Source: Mucilaginibacter sp. OK283 | GTDB taxonomy: Bacteria; Bacteroidota; Bacteroidia; Sphingobacteriales; Sphingobacteriaceae | NCBI RefSeq assembly: GCF_900110415.1 | Contig: NZ_FODR01000006.1 | Coordinates: forward strand, 328,670 to 392,669 | Direction of reading: 5' to 3' | Length of the DNA: 64,000 bases | Part shown: positions 44,328 to 52,968 of the stretch, piece after piece | Position numbering within the stretch: position 1 is the first letter of the stretch | Layout of the letters: every line of letters begins with the position of its first letter | Made by a program: the position numbers and the translations under genes | The notes under the pieces: generated by a model | Database searches by the model: none | Told to the model about the DNA's origin: nothing | The model's input: the letters and a program-made list of their open reading frames with translations, nothing else

Positions 44328-44529
44328 AACCTGTCTAAATTTGATTTAGATTATTTATGTATCCTATAAAAATCATTGCCGTTGACTTTAGTCAACGGAA
44401 TAATGACTAAAAGGCGAATGGCTTTAGCCAAATTCCACTGAATATTTTGGCTAAAGCCAGCAACGATACCTTCTTTTACCGTTGACTAAAGTCAACGGCA
44501 ATAAATAAATCTCGTTTTTAGACAGCTTC
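44328..44529. repeat. Nested palindromic repeat between otsAB and GH15 gene
   Basis: The outer arms AACCTGTCTAAA and TTTAGACAGCTT flank a copy of CCGTTGACTTTAGTCAACGG (near 44382), the facing pair TGGCTTTAGCCA (44420) and TTGGCTAAAGCCA (44449), and a second CGTTGACTAAAGTCAACGG near 44480. All can fold on each other. This GTTGACTAAAGTCAAC type is an interspersed repeat family seen in this phylum. It may end transcription from both convergent genes. Confidence 0.75.
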
Positions 44530-46314
44530 TTAGAGGAATATAGGCCTATCCAACTTAATAGCTATCCTGTAAGCCGCGTTCATTAATCCCACATGGCTGT
44601 ATGCCTGTGGAAAATTCCCCCATTGGCTGCCGTCATTTTCATCCACGTCCTCGCTGAAAAGTAGCAGGTGATTGGAGTATTTGAGCAGGTTACCAAACTC
44701 GCGCTGGGCATCATCAATGCGGCCAACACTGGCCAGCGCTTCAACGTACCAAAATGCGCAGATAAGGAAAGTGGTTTTAGGTTTGCCAAAATCATCCTTG
44801 TATAAGTACCTGTAAAATAATCCATTAGTTGCTTTTAGCTCATTTTCAAGTGCAATTAAATGATCCTTTGCCCGCTGCGATGTTGGGTCGAGGTAATTCA
44901 TCATGATAAGCTGTAAGGTACTGGCATCCAGGTTTGAACTGCCTGCCGAGTTGGTGTATACTTTCCTAATAGGGTCATAACAGCTTTCAATATGCGCGGC
45001 TGCGCGTTCTTTTAAAGCTATTGCCTTATCAATCAGTTCCTGATTATCAATCGTACGCGCCATTTTTTCGGCTGCTGAAGCTCCTGCCCATTGAAACAAA
45101 TTACTGTAACAGTGGATATTGGCCATGTTACGGAACTCCCAGATGCCGGCATCTTTCTCGTCAATTGTAAACTCAATCTTATTCAGCAAAAACTCAATCC
45201 ATCGTACCGAGTCTTTCCTTTCTGAGAAAACAAAGCGATGATCGGTGTAAAGTGGTAACATAGAGATCATTACCTGCCCGTAAATATCGTTCTGAATATG
45301 TTCGGATGCCTGGTTGCCAACGCGTACCGGCTGGTTGCCCAGGTAGCCTTCCAAATCGGTTAAAACAATTTCTACCAGATCTTTTTTACCGGTAATGCTA
45401 TACAGTGGCTGGTAGCGCTCATTTGTTGAAAAAGAGATATCGGTAACGTAACTAAAATACCGCTCCATTTCTTCAAAATGGCCAATGTGGTTAAGTGCGG
45501 TTATCACATAGTAGGTATCGCGCAGCCAGCAGTACCTATAATCCCAATTACGGCCACTTCCCGGCGATTCCGGCAAACTGGTAGTGCTGGCCGCAATAAT
45601 GGCTCCTGTGTCCTCAAACTGGTGTATTTTCAAAGCCAGCCCGGACCGGATTACATAGGGTTGAAAATAAGTGGCGATAGAGGAGTGTTTGATCCACGTG
45701 CGCCAGTATTGGATAGTTTCGGATAAAAAACGTTCGGCAGTTGTAATCAGCGGCGCCTCCAATGGTTCGCCATAAGTGAGCGCCAGGTATTTGATTTCGT
45801 TAAGCACAAAGGGCTGCCCGTCAAAAACATAGCTGATGGGAATATTGGTGGTTAGCCTGATGTTCTCTTCGCCGCCCAGGTATTGAATGTGATTACTGCC
45901 GCGGTTTACCCTAAGTTTCACAGCGCCGTATTCAGACACCGGCTCACATTTTACTTTAACCCTCGGCGACCCTTCAATAGCTTCAATTTTCCTGAACAGC
46001 ATCAAAGGTTTATAATAGCGCTGGTGCTGGTAAAAACGGGGAGCAAAATCGGTTACCCGATACATGCCGCCTGAAGCCGGACTAATTTCGGTTATTAGCA
46101 CATTGGTATTCTCGAGGTAATACTGATGGGACGTAAATTCTCCTTCAGGTAAAATGGAAAACTCGCCACCTTTTTTCTTGTCCAGTAAACCACCAAAAAT
46201 AAAAGTACTGTCAAATCGCGGCCAGCAAAGCCATTCTATATTTGTGTTTTTGTGTATGTGCGCCAAAAAAGCGCAGTTTCCAATTATCCCGGTATCGTAT
46301 GTATGTCGTGCCAT
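44530..46314 (-). CDS. Glycoside hydrolase family 15 protein (trehalase/glucoamylase-like)
   Basis: This 594-residue GH15 enzyme has the N-terminal super-sandwich (TGIIGNCAFLAHIHKNTNIE, LCWPRFDSTFIFGGLLD) and the (alpha/alpha)6 barrel, with GSGRNWDYRYCWLRDTYYVI (about 255-275), the putative catalytic acid in DAGIWEFRN (about 395) and the base region LLLFSEDVDENDGSQWGNFP, then QAYSHVGLMNAA. Bacterial members hydrolyse trehalose, starch-derived oligosaccharides or related alpha-glucosides. Because it faces otsAB, trehalose turnover is a good guess. No signal peptide is seen, so it is cytoplasmic. Confidence 0.9.
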   Translation of the reverse strand: MARHTYDTGIIGNCAFLAHIHKNTNIEWLCWPRFDSTFIFGGLLDKKKGGEFSILPEGEFTSHQYYLENTNVLITEISPASGGMYRVTDFAPRFYQHQRYYKPLMLFRKIEAIEGSPRVKVKCEPVSEYGAVKLRVNRGSNHIQYLGGEENIRLTTNIPISYVFDGQPFVLNEIKYLALTYGEPLEAPLITTAERFLSETIQYWRTWIKHSSIATYFQPYVIRSGLALKIHQFEDTGAIIAASTTSLPESPGSGRNWDYRYCWLRDTYYVITALNHIGHFEEMERYFSYVTDISFSTNERYQPLYSITGKKDLVEIVLTDLEGYLGNQPVRVGNQASEHIQNDIYGQVMISMLPLYTDHRFVFSERKDSVRWIEFLLNKIEFTIDEKDAGIWEFRNMANIHCYSNLFQWAGASAAEKMARTIDNQELIDKAIALKERAAAHIESCYDPIRKVYTNSAGSSNLDASTLQLIMMNYLDPTSQRAKDHLIALENELKATNGLFYRYLYKDDFGKPKTTFLICAFWYVEALASVGRIDDAQREFGNLLKYSNHLLLFSEDVDENDGSQWGNFPQAYSHVGLMNAAYRIAIKLDRPIFL

Positions 46315-46430
46315 TAATGTTAGTTTTTAGCCTGGTTCAATTGTTCAACAACATACCTTGTGTAATGTTGGCGTAAAAAGTGGTATAATTTCTGATTAAT
46401 TTGGATTTGTCAATTAATGTATATTAACTT

Positions 46431-46448
46431 AGTAGACTTTAATCTACT
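46431..46448. promoter_or_regulatory. Possible operator upstream of peroxiredoxin
   Basis: AGTAGA (46431-46436) and TCTACT (46443-46448) form an inverted repeat around CTTTAA, 17 bp before the peroxiredoxin ATG. The position suits a repressor site. The regulator is unknown. Confidence 0.4.
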
Positions 46449-46465
46449 TAAATTATAATTTAGTC

Positions 46466-47101
46466 ATGAGTTTACGATTAGGCGATAAAGCCCCCAATTT
46501 TCAAGCAAAAACCTCGGCAGGAGAAATAGACTTTTACGAATACCTTGGCGATAGCTGGGGAGTATTATTCTCGCACCCAGGCGATTATACACCTGTTTGT
46601 ACTACCGAACTTGGTAAAACAGCGGCATTAAAAGATGAATTTGCTAAACGCAATGCTAAAGTTTTAGCACTAAGTGTTGATTCGGTTGAATCACATACCG
46701 GGTGGATAAACGATATTAATGAGACGCAAGGAGTAGAGGTAAACTTCCCGATTATTGCCGATGAAGACCGTAAAATTTCTGAAGCTTACGATATGATCCA
46801 CCCCAACGCGTCTGTAAACGCAACGGTGCGCTCGTTGTTTATTATCGGGCCCGATAAAGCCGTAAAGTTAATTATTACTTATCCTGCATCAACCGGGCGT
46901 AATTTCCAGGAAATTTTAAGGGTTATTGATTCGTTGCAGTTAACGGCCAATTACGGTGTTGCTACACCAGCCGATTGGAAAGACGGAGAAGACGTTGTTG
47001 TGGTACCTGCTACCAAGACAGAAGACATTCCGGCCAAATTTCCAAAGGGTTTCACACTCATAAAACCCTACTTACGCACTACTCCGCAACCAAATAAATA
47101 A
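46466..47101 (+). CDS. 1-Cys peroxiredoxin (Prx6 type)
   Basis: This 211-residue peroxiredoxin has the active-site motif FSHPGDYTPVCTTELGK with the peroxidatic Cys at about 47 and the supporting Thr. The conserved Arg is in ATVRSLFIIGPDK. There is no second Cys in the resolving position. The C-terminal extension GEDVVVVPATKTEDIPAKFP is typical of the Prx6 subfamily. It reduces hydrogen peroxide and organic or lipid peroxides in the cytoplasm, using an external thiol. A palindrome lies immediately upstream. Confidence 0.95.
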   Translation: MSLRLGDKAPNFQAKTSAGEIDFYEYLGDSWGVLFSHPGDYTPVCTTELGKTAALKDEFAKRNAKVLALSVDSVESHTGWINDINETQGVEVNFPIIADEDRKISEAYDMIHPNASVNATVRSLFIIGPDKAVKLIITYPASTGRNFQEILRVIDSLQLTANYGVATPADWKDGEDVVVVPATKTEDIPAKFPKGFTLIKPYLRTTPQPNK

Positions 47102-47241
47102 TTTTATTTGGTTTATTAATTATTTTATATATTTGAAAAAGATAGGGTTATCTATTCCGTCTGAACATTAAAACCATTTTATTTTCAGTTTGGCTTTAGT
47201 TTTTAATCTCACAACAATTTTTTAATACGATAATTATAATT

Positions 47242-47439
47242 ATGAAAACTGGAAAAGTAAAATGGTTTAACACACAAAAGGGTTACGGCTTTATTGTTAC
47301 CGAAGATGGTAAAGATCTTTTTGTACACTTTAAGGATGTGCAAGGTGGCGTAAATGCCATTAAAGATAACGATAGCGTTACTTATGAAGTGGAAGAAGGC
47401 AGAAAAGGATTACAGGCAGTAAATGTTAAAAAAGCATAA
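47242..47439 (+). CDS. Cold-shock domain protein
   Basis: This 65-residue single cold-shock domain carries the RNA-binding motifs KWFNTQKGYGFI (RNP1) and LFVHFKDV (RNP2). Such proteins bind single-stranded RNA or DNA and act as RNA chaperones. The 140-bp gap upstream of the ATG could be a long 5' leader as in other csp genes; I cannot show a structure. A terminator follows 25 bp after the stop, so it is transcribed alone. Confidence 0.95.
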   Translation: MKTGKVKWFNTQKGYGFIVTEDGKDLFVHFKDVQGGVNAIKDNDSVTYEVEEGRKGLQAVNVKKA

Positions 47440-47463
47440 ATAACCAAAGTTCTTGATAAAAGA

Positions 47464-47489
47464 CCTCTGCATACACAGGGGTTTTTTTT
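47464..47489 (+). terminator. Terminator after cold-shock gene
   Basis: CCTCTG (47464-47469) pairs with CAGGGG (47476-47481, one G-U), followed by eight T. Confidence 0.8.
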
Positions 47490-47551
47490 GTGCTGTTTTT
47501 TTGAAACTATATGTATAATTCTGCTACTTTAGCCATCCAATTATTATAATT

Positions 47552-48784
47552 ATGACTGATGTTACCGCCGCTAAGGCCACCAGGAACATGATATTCCTTG
47601 TACTTGTTGCTTCCCTGGGTTATTTTGTTGATATCTATGATCTGCTGGTTTTTTCGATAGTACGTATTTCAAGCCTTAAAGATCTTGGGTTGAATGAACA
47701 GCAAATCACCGATAAAGGTCAATTTATCATCAGCGTGCAAATGTTTGGCTTGTTACTTGGCGGAATCATGTGGGGCATTATAGGTGATAAACTTGGGCGA
47801 ATAAAGGTACTTTTCGGTTCTATATTACTTTATTCAATAGCCAATTTTGCCAATGGCCTTGTTCATGATGTAAATACATATGCTATTGTCCGTTTTATAG
47901 CGGGAATTGGCCTTGCCGGTGAATTAGGAGCAGGTATTACACTGGTAAGCGAAACTTTAAGTAAAGAAAACAGGGGATATGGCACCATGATGGTAGCTGT
48001 AATAGGCCTTTTTGGCGCAACTGCTGCTTACGCTGTAGCAAAGTTTGGATGGCGTAATGCTTATTTTGTTGGGGGCGGCCTGGGTATTTTACTTTTGCTA
48101 TTGCGGATAGGCACCTTTGAATCGGGCATGTTTAAAAACGAAAAAAACAGCGGTGCAGCTAAAGGCAACATCCGGATTTTATTGACAAACTGGACGCGGT
48201 TTAAAAAGTATCTGTTTTGTATACTTATAGGCGCGCCGTTGTGGTATGTTATAGGGGTGCTTATTAGTTTTTCGGATAAATTTGGCATTGCTTTAGGTGC
48301 TAAAACACTTATTAAGCCCGGCGATGGTATTTTTTATAGCTATATAGGTATTGCAGTGGGCGATGTTGTTGCGGGCCTGCTTGCGCAGTTTACAAAATCG
48401 AGAAAACTTACCATGGCAACTTTTTTACTGCTGTCGTTAGTGAGTGTTCACTTTTACCTGAGCAGTAAGGGAATTACTCCGGAGAAATTTGCGATGCTAA
48501 GCTTTTTTATGGGATGCACAGTAGGGTATTGGGCCACTTTTGTTACAATAGCCTCAGAGCAATTCGGAACAAATATCCGCTCGACAGTTACTACTACTGT
48601 ACCAAATTTCGTTCGCGGGTTGCTAATTCCGATCATAATGGTGTTTAACCTTTTTAAAGCACATTACGGAGATATCACAGCTGGTTATATCATGATGGGA
48701 TTACTTACTATTATTTCGTTATTTTCGTTAAGTCAGCTAAAGGAAACTTTTGGTAAGGACTTGGATTATGTGGAGATAAGTTAA
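47552..48784 (+). CDS. MFS transporter (sugar/metabolite:proton symporter-like)
   Basis: This 410-residue protein has about 12 transmembrane helices. The helix 2-3 loop GIIGDKLGRIKVLFGS is the classical MFS motif (GxxxDrxGRr), and RFIAGIGLAGELGAGITLVS resembles the sugar and organic-acid symporter groups. LVASLGYFVDIYDLLVFSI with its buried Asp residues recalls proton-coupled carriers. Substrate unknown. The gene is flanked by a terminator upstream and a palindromic repeat downstream, so it is probably transcribed alone. Confidence 0.9.
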   Translation: MTDVTAAKATRNMIFLVLVASLGYFVDIYDLLVFSIVRISSLKDLGLNEQQITDKGQFIISVQMFGLLLGGIMWGIIGDKLGRIKVLFGSILLYSIANFANGLVHDVNTYAIVRFIAGIGLAGELGAGITLVSETLSKENRGYGTMMVAVIGLFGATAAYAVAKFGWRNAYFVGGGLGILLLLLRIGTFESGMFKNEKNSGAAKGNIRILLTNWTRFKKYLFCILIGAPLWYVIGVLISFSDKFGIALGAKTLIKPGDGIFYSYIGIAVGDVVAGLLAQFTKSRKLTMATFLLLSLVSVHFYLSSKGITPEKFAMLSFFMGCTVGYWATFVTIASEQFGTNIRSTVTTTVPNFVRGLLIPIIMVFNLFKAHYGDITAGYIMMGLLTIISLFSLSQLKETFGKDLDYVEIS

Positions 48785-48895
48785 TTTGAAGATTTGAGAA
48801 TTTGAAGATTTGAAAATTGATGTACCATTGTCCCTTTTTACATTTTCAAATTCTCAAATCTTCAAATTCTCAAATCAATTAGGTTCTCAAATTAA
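48783..48895. repeat. Low-complexity inverted repeat (TTTGAAGA/TCTTCAAA)
   Basis: AATTTGAAGATTTGAGAATT (from 48784) is mirrored by AATTCTCAAATCTTCAAATT (48850-48869), with a ~25-bp loop and further TTCTCAAAT words. It starts at the stop codon of the MFS gene and runs almost to the hemF start. It is an interspersed palindrome and may also end the MFS transcript. Confidence 0.75.
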
Positions 48896-48910
48896 ATTAC
48901 ATTTGCATTA

Positions 48911-49825
48911 ATGATTAGCAAAGAACAAATAGCTGCAGACTACCAACAGATACAGGACGAGATATGTGCGGCGCTTGAATTGACAGATGGCTTGGCCACG
49001 TTTGAAGAGGAAAAATGGGAGCGGGAGGGCGGCGGCGGCGGCCGTACGCGTGTTATCCAAAATGGCAATATTTTTGAAAAGGGAGGCGTAAACTTTTCGG
49101 CCGTGCATGGCCAGCTACCCGATAGCATGAAAAGAGCGTTACAGGTAGAATCTGACGATTTTTTCGCGACGGGCGTTTCTATAGTGATCCATCCAAACCA
49201 TCCGATGGTGCCTATCATCCACATGAACATCCGTTACTTTGAAATGCCTTCATCTATGAATGGTAATAACCAACCTATCCGGTGGTTTGGTGGCGGCATC
49301 GATCTTACACCACATTATGTGATTGATGACGACGCTAAATTTTTTCATACCAGCTTAAAAGCTGTCTGCGATAATTACTATCATGATTTTTATCACCGGT
49401 TTAAACTTTGGGCCGATGATTATTTTTACATCAAACACCGAAACGAAACCAGGGGTATAGGTGGTATTTTTTATGACAGGCTGACTGCCAATGACGAATT
49501 ATCATGGGAAAATATTTTTGATTTTTCGAAAGCGTTAGGTCGTTCTTTCATCCCAACTTATACCGAATTGGTAAACCGTAACCGTAGTAAATCTTTTACC
49601 GAGGAAGAGCAGTTGTGGCAATACCAGCGCCGCAGCCGCTATGCCGAGTTTAACCTGGTTTATGACGCCGGCACCAAATTTGGCCTGGAAACAAATGGCC
49701 GTATCGAATCAATATTAATGAGCCTGCCGCCAACCGCCAAATGGGTGTATAACTACCAGGCAACGCCGGGTAGCGAGGAAGAAAAAACACTATCTTTATT
49801 AAAAAAAGGAATTAACTGGGCTTAA
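48911..49825 (+). CDS. hemF: Oxygen-dependent coproporphyrinogen-III oxidase
   Basis: This 304-residue enzyme converts coproporphyrinogen III to protoporphyrinogen IX with O2 in heme synthesis. Clear signatures are GRTRVIQNGNIFEKGGVNFS, then AVHG, SIVIHPNHPMVPIIHMNIRY, WFGGGIDLTPHYV, and KHRNETRGIGGIFYDRL, then RRSRYAEFNLVYDAGTKFGL. It implies aerobic growth. A small exported-protein gene follows 11 bp later and may be cotranscribed. Confidence 0.96.
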   Translation: MISKEQIAADYQQIQDEICAALELTDGLATFEEEKWEREGGGGGRTRVIQNGNIFEKGGVNFSAVHGQLPDSMKRALQVESDDFFATGVSIVIHPNHPMVPIIHMNIRYFEMPSSMNGNNQPIRWFGGGIDLTPHYVIDDDAKFFHTSLKAVCDNYYHDFYHRFKLWADDYFYIKHRNETRGIGGIFYDRLTANDELSWENIFDFSKALGRSFIPTYTELVNRNRSKSFTEEEQLWQYQRRSRYAEFNLVYDAGTKFGLETNGRIESILMSLPPTAKWVYNYQATPGSEEEKTLSLLKKGINWA

Positions 49826-49836
49826 TATCATTACCT

Positions 49837-50235
49837 ATGAAAAAGCTTGTGCTGCCAATTTTAACAATTTGCTTTTTATGCTCATTTGCCGCAATAGATT
49901 ACCCGCTTAAAGGCGTATGGGAATATAGGGGAGGTGTTGTTAACGGCAAAACGGATAGCGCTTCAGCCGCTTATTCGCTACAACGCACCTATGATAAATT
50001 ACATTATAAAGCCGTTTTAAAAGAAAAGGGCGAGAAGGATGTGGTTTACGAAAAAGGAGATTACCAATTGCAGGCCGATACTTGTTTTGAAACGCAAACC
50101 TACAGCCTGCAATCCTCAGAATTGCTCAATAAAGTAGTGAAATATACTTATACAATTAGTAATGATACACTTAAATTATTCACCGTTTTACCCAACGGTA
50201 ATAAGATTGAAGATCACTGGGTAAAAATCAAATAA
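49837..50235 (+). CDS. Small exported protein of unknown function
   Basis: This 132-residue protein has a signal peptide (LPILTICFLCSFAA) and a compact beta-rich mature domain (LKGVWEYRGGVVNGKTDSAS, YKAVLKEKGEKDVVYEKGDY, YTYTISNDTLKLF). The pattern of GxW near the N-terminus and antiparallel strands recalls lipocalin-like proteins, but the match is weak. It begins 11 bp after hemF. Confidence 0.7.
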   Translation: MKKLVLPILTICFLCSFAAIDYPLKGVWEYRGGVVNGKTDSASAAYSLQRTYDKLHYKAVLKEKGEKDVVYEKGDYQLQADTCFETQTYSLQSSELLNKVVKYTYTISNDTLKLFTVLPNGNKIEDHWVKIK

Positions 50236-50293
50236 ACCAAACCTGCAACGTTAATAAATTAGCTTGTGTGTATAAATTATGCATGCATATTGT

Positions 50294-50334
50294 TGCCAAA
50301 ATTGGCACATTAGTCAACTATTTTCTTAACTTCG
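50294..50334 (+). promoter_or_regulatory. Probable gyrA promoter with overlapping palindrome
   Basis: TGCCAA-AA-TTGGCA (50294-50307) is a perfect inverted repeat that contains a possible -33 TTGG. A -7-like TAACTTCG (50327-50334) follows. The ATG is 64 bp further downstream. The same TAACTTCG octamer precedes fbaA. Confidence 0.45.
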
Positions 50335-50398
50335 CAGGTCGTTTAAAAATCAATTTTTAACACGAAAAACAGAGAGAAGGTTCTACAAATAAATAAAA

Positions 50399-52963
50399 AT
50401 GGCTGACGATAATTCAAGCAAAGAAGACAGAATAATTTCGATAAATATTGATGAGGAAATGCGATCGGCATACATTGATTATTCAATGTCGGTGATTGTT
50501 TCCAGGGCGCTGCCCGATGTCCGCGACGGACTGAAACCCGTACACAGGCGTGTTTTATTTGGCATGCTTGATTTGGGCTTAAATAATAACAAGCCCTACA
50601 AAAAATCGGCCCGTATAGTGGGCGAGGTGATGGGTAAATATCACCCACATGGTGATAAATCTGTTTACGATACCATGGTACGTATGGCCCAGGAGTGGAG
50701 CCTGCGTTACTTATTGGTAGAAGGACAAGGTAACTACGGCTCGATAGATGGGGATGAGCCTGCAGCCATGCGTTATACCGAGGCCCGCTTACAAAAGCTT
50801 GCCGAAGAGATGTTGGCCGATATCAACAAGGACACCATTGATTTTCAGTTAAACTTCGACGACTCGTTACAGGAACCAACCGTTTTACCTGCTAAATTCC
50901 CTAACCTTTTGGTTAACGGCGCTTCGGGTATTGCGGTGGGTATGGCCACCAATATGGCGCCCCACAATTTATCGGAGGTTATTGATGCCACAATCGCATT
51001 AATTGATAACCGCCAGATAGAGGTTATCGAGCTGATGAAATATGTAAAAGGCCCGGATTTTCCGACGGGCGGTATCATTTACGGTTTTGAAGGCCCGCGT
51101 GAGGCATTGGAGACAGGCAGGGGCAGGATTGTTATCCGCTCAAGGGCCGAGATTGAAACTCACGGGAACGACAGGGAGCGCATTATTGTTACCGAAGTAC
51201 CTTACCAGGTGAACAAGGCGCTGATGATTGAACGCACTGCCGAACTGGTGAACGATAAAAAGCTGGAAGGCATCTCTGCCATCCGCGATGAATCGAGCAG
51301 GGAGGGTATCCGCATAGTTTATGAGATAAAACGCGAAGCTAATGCAGCTATCGTACTAAATAACCTGTTCAAATACACCGCGTTACAAACATCATTTAGC
51401 GTAAACAACATCGCGCTTGTTAATGGCCGCCCGATGATGCTGAACCTGAAAGACCTGATTCACCACTTTGTGGAGCACAGGCACGAGGTTGTTATCCGCC
51501 GTACCAAATTTGAACTTGCAGAAGCCGAAAAACGCGCCCATATTTTAGAGGGCTTATTAATCGCCTTAGATCATTTGGATGAAGTTATCCGACTGATCCG
51601 CGCATCACAAACACCTGATGAAGCAAGGGAAGGCTTAATGGCCCAGTTTGGATTAAGTGATATCCAGGCGCGTGCCATATTGGATATGACACTTCGCCGA
51701 TTAACCGGACTTGAGCGTGACAAAATTAAGGATGAATACGCAGCCTTAATGAAACTGATTGAACACTTGAAATCTATCCTGGCCGACGAAGGCTTAAGGA
51801 TGCAGATCATTAAAGATGAACTGTTAGAGATCAAAGAGAAATACGGTGACGAGCGCCGTACCGAAATGGTGCACTCATCTGCCGAGATGCAGACTGAAGA
51901 CTTTATTGAGGATGAAGATGTGGTTATCACCATATCGCGCGAAGGTTACATTAAACGTACGCCTTTAACCGAGTATCGCCGCCAGGGCAGGGGTGGTAAA
52001 GGTTCTATCGGAAGTAACAGCCGCGATGCTGATTTTATCGAGCATCTGCTTGTTGCATCCAATCACAACTACATGCTGTTCTTTACCGAATCGGGCCAGT
52101 GTTACTGGTTACGTGTATTTGAAATCCCCGAAGGAACGCGTACTTCAAAAGGACGTGCTATACAAAATATCATCAATATCCCTAAGGAGGAAAACATTAA
52201 AGCATACATCAAGCTGATTAGCCTTAAGGATAAAGAATACCTGGAAAACAATTTTATTATCATGTGTACCAAGAAAGGTACCATCAAGAAAACTTCTTTA
52301 GAGGCTTATTCCCGTCCGCGTGCTAATGGTATCAATGCTATTAACATTAACGAGGGCGATTCCTTATTAGAAGCAACCTTAACTACAGGCAGCAGCGAAA
52401 TTGTTATGGCGCTTAAATCGGGCAGGGCTATTCGCTTCAACGAATCTACCGTGAGGCCAATGGGACGTACCGCAACGGGTGTTCGTGGTATTACTTTGGA
52501 TGACGAAACAGATGAGGTTGTTGGCATGATCAGTATCAACGACAGTGAAACAACGGTGTTGGTAGTGTCAGAGAAGGGCTACGGTAAACGTACCGATATT
52601 GACGACTACAGGGTAACCAACCGCGGTGGTAAAGGTGTAAAAACTTTAAATATTACCGAAAAAACCGGAAACCTTGTTGCTATAAAAGGTGTTACTGATA
52701 AAGAGGATTTGATGATCATCAACAAATCGGGAATTATTATCCGTATAGCCGTAAGTGAACTGCGCACAATGGGCAGGGCTACACAAGGTGTACGTTTGAT
52801 AACCCTGAAAGGTAACGATGAGATTGCTTCGGTTGCTAAAATTGAGCACGACGAGGATGAAGAGAAGGAAATTGATGAAAATGCAGAAGCAGGTGCAGCC
52901 GATGAAAACGAGGCAACCGAAAGCAGCGAAGAATCAAAAACTGACGAACCACCAACTGAATAA
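50399..52963 (+). CDS. gyrA: DNA gyrase subunit A
   Basis: This 854-residue subunit breaks and rejoins DNA during ATP-driven negative supercoiling together with GyrB. It starts IISINIDEEMRSAYIDYSMS. GKYHPHGDKSVYDTMVRMAQ contains the quinolone-resistance-determining region, and AAMRYTEARL the catalytic Tyr at about 127. The C-terminal half has beta-pinwheel repeats and the GyrA-box-like RRQGRGGKG near residue 530. The tail is acidic (EDEEKEIDENAEAGAADENE), as in many relatives. The position equivalent to E. coli Ser83 is Lys87. Two TPR genes follow at 5 bp and 6 bp. Confidence 0.96.
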   Translation: MADDNSSKEDRIISINIDEEMRSAYIDYSMSVIVSRALPDVRDGLKPVHRRVLFGMLDLGLNNNKPYKKSARIVGEVMGKYHPHGDKSVYDTMVRMAQEWSLRYLLVEGQGNYGSIDGDEPAAMRYTEARLQKLAEEMLADINKDTIDFQLNFDDSLQEPTVLPAKFPNLLVNGASGIAVGMATNMAPHNLSEVIDATIALIDNRQIEVIELMKYVKGPDFPTGGIIYGFEGPREALETGRGRIVIRSRAEIETHGNDRERIIVTEVPYQVNKALMIERTAELVNDKKLEGISAIRDESSREGIRIVYEIKREANAAIVLNNLFKYTALQTSFSVNNIALVNGRPMMLNLKDLIHHFVEHRHEVVIRRTKFELAEAEKRAHILEGLLIALDHLDEVIRLIRASQTPDEAREGLMAQFGLSDIQARAILDMTLRRLTGLERDKIKDEYAALMKLIEHLKSILADEGLRMQIIKDELLEIKEKYGDERRTEMVHSSAEMQTEDFIEDEDVVITISREGYIKRTPLTEYRRQGRGGKGSIGSNSRDADFIEHLLVASNHNYMLFFTESGQCYWLRVFEIPEGTRTSKGRAIQNIINIPKEENIKAYIKLISLKDKEYLENNFIIMCTKKGTIKKTSLEAYSRPRANGINAININEGDSLLEATLTTGSSEIVMALKSGRAIRFNESTVRPMGRTATGVRGITLDDETDEVVGMISINDSETTVLVVSEKGYGKRTDIDDYRVTNRGGKGVKTLNITEKTGNLVAIKGVTDKEDLMIINKSGIIIRIAVSELRTMGRATQGVRLITLKGNDEIASVAKIEHDEDEEKEIDENAEAGAADENEATESSEESKTDEPPTE

Positions 52964-52968
52964 CAAAT

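Noticed and set aside
47102..47241. Riboswitch or structured leader of the cold-shock gene
   Set aside because: The 140-bp region could be a leader, but I cannot identify conserved motifs or a convincing fold by eye.
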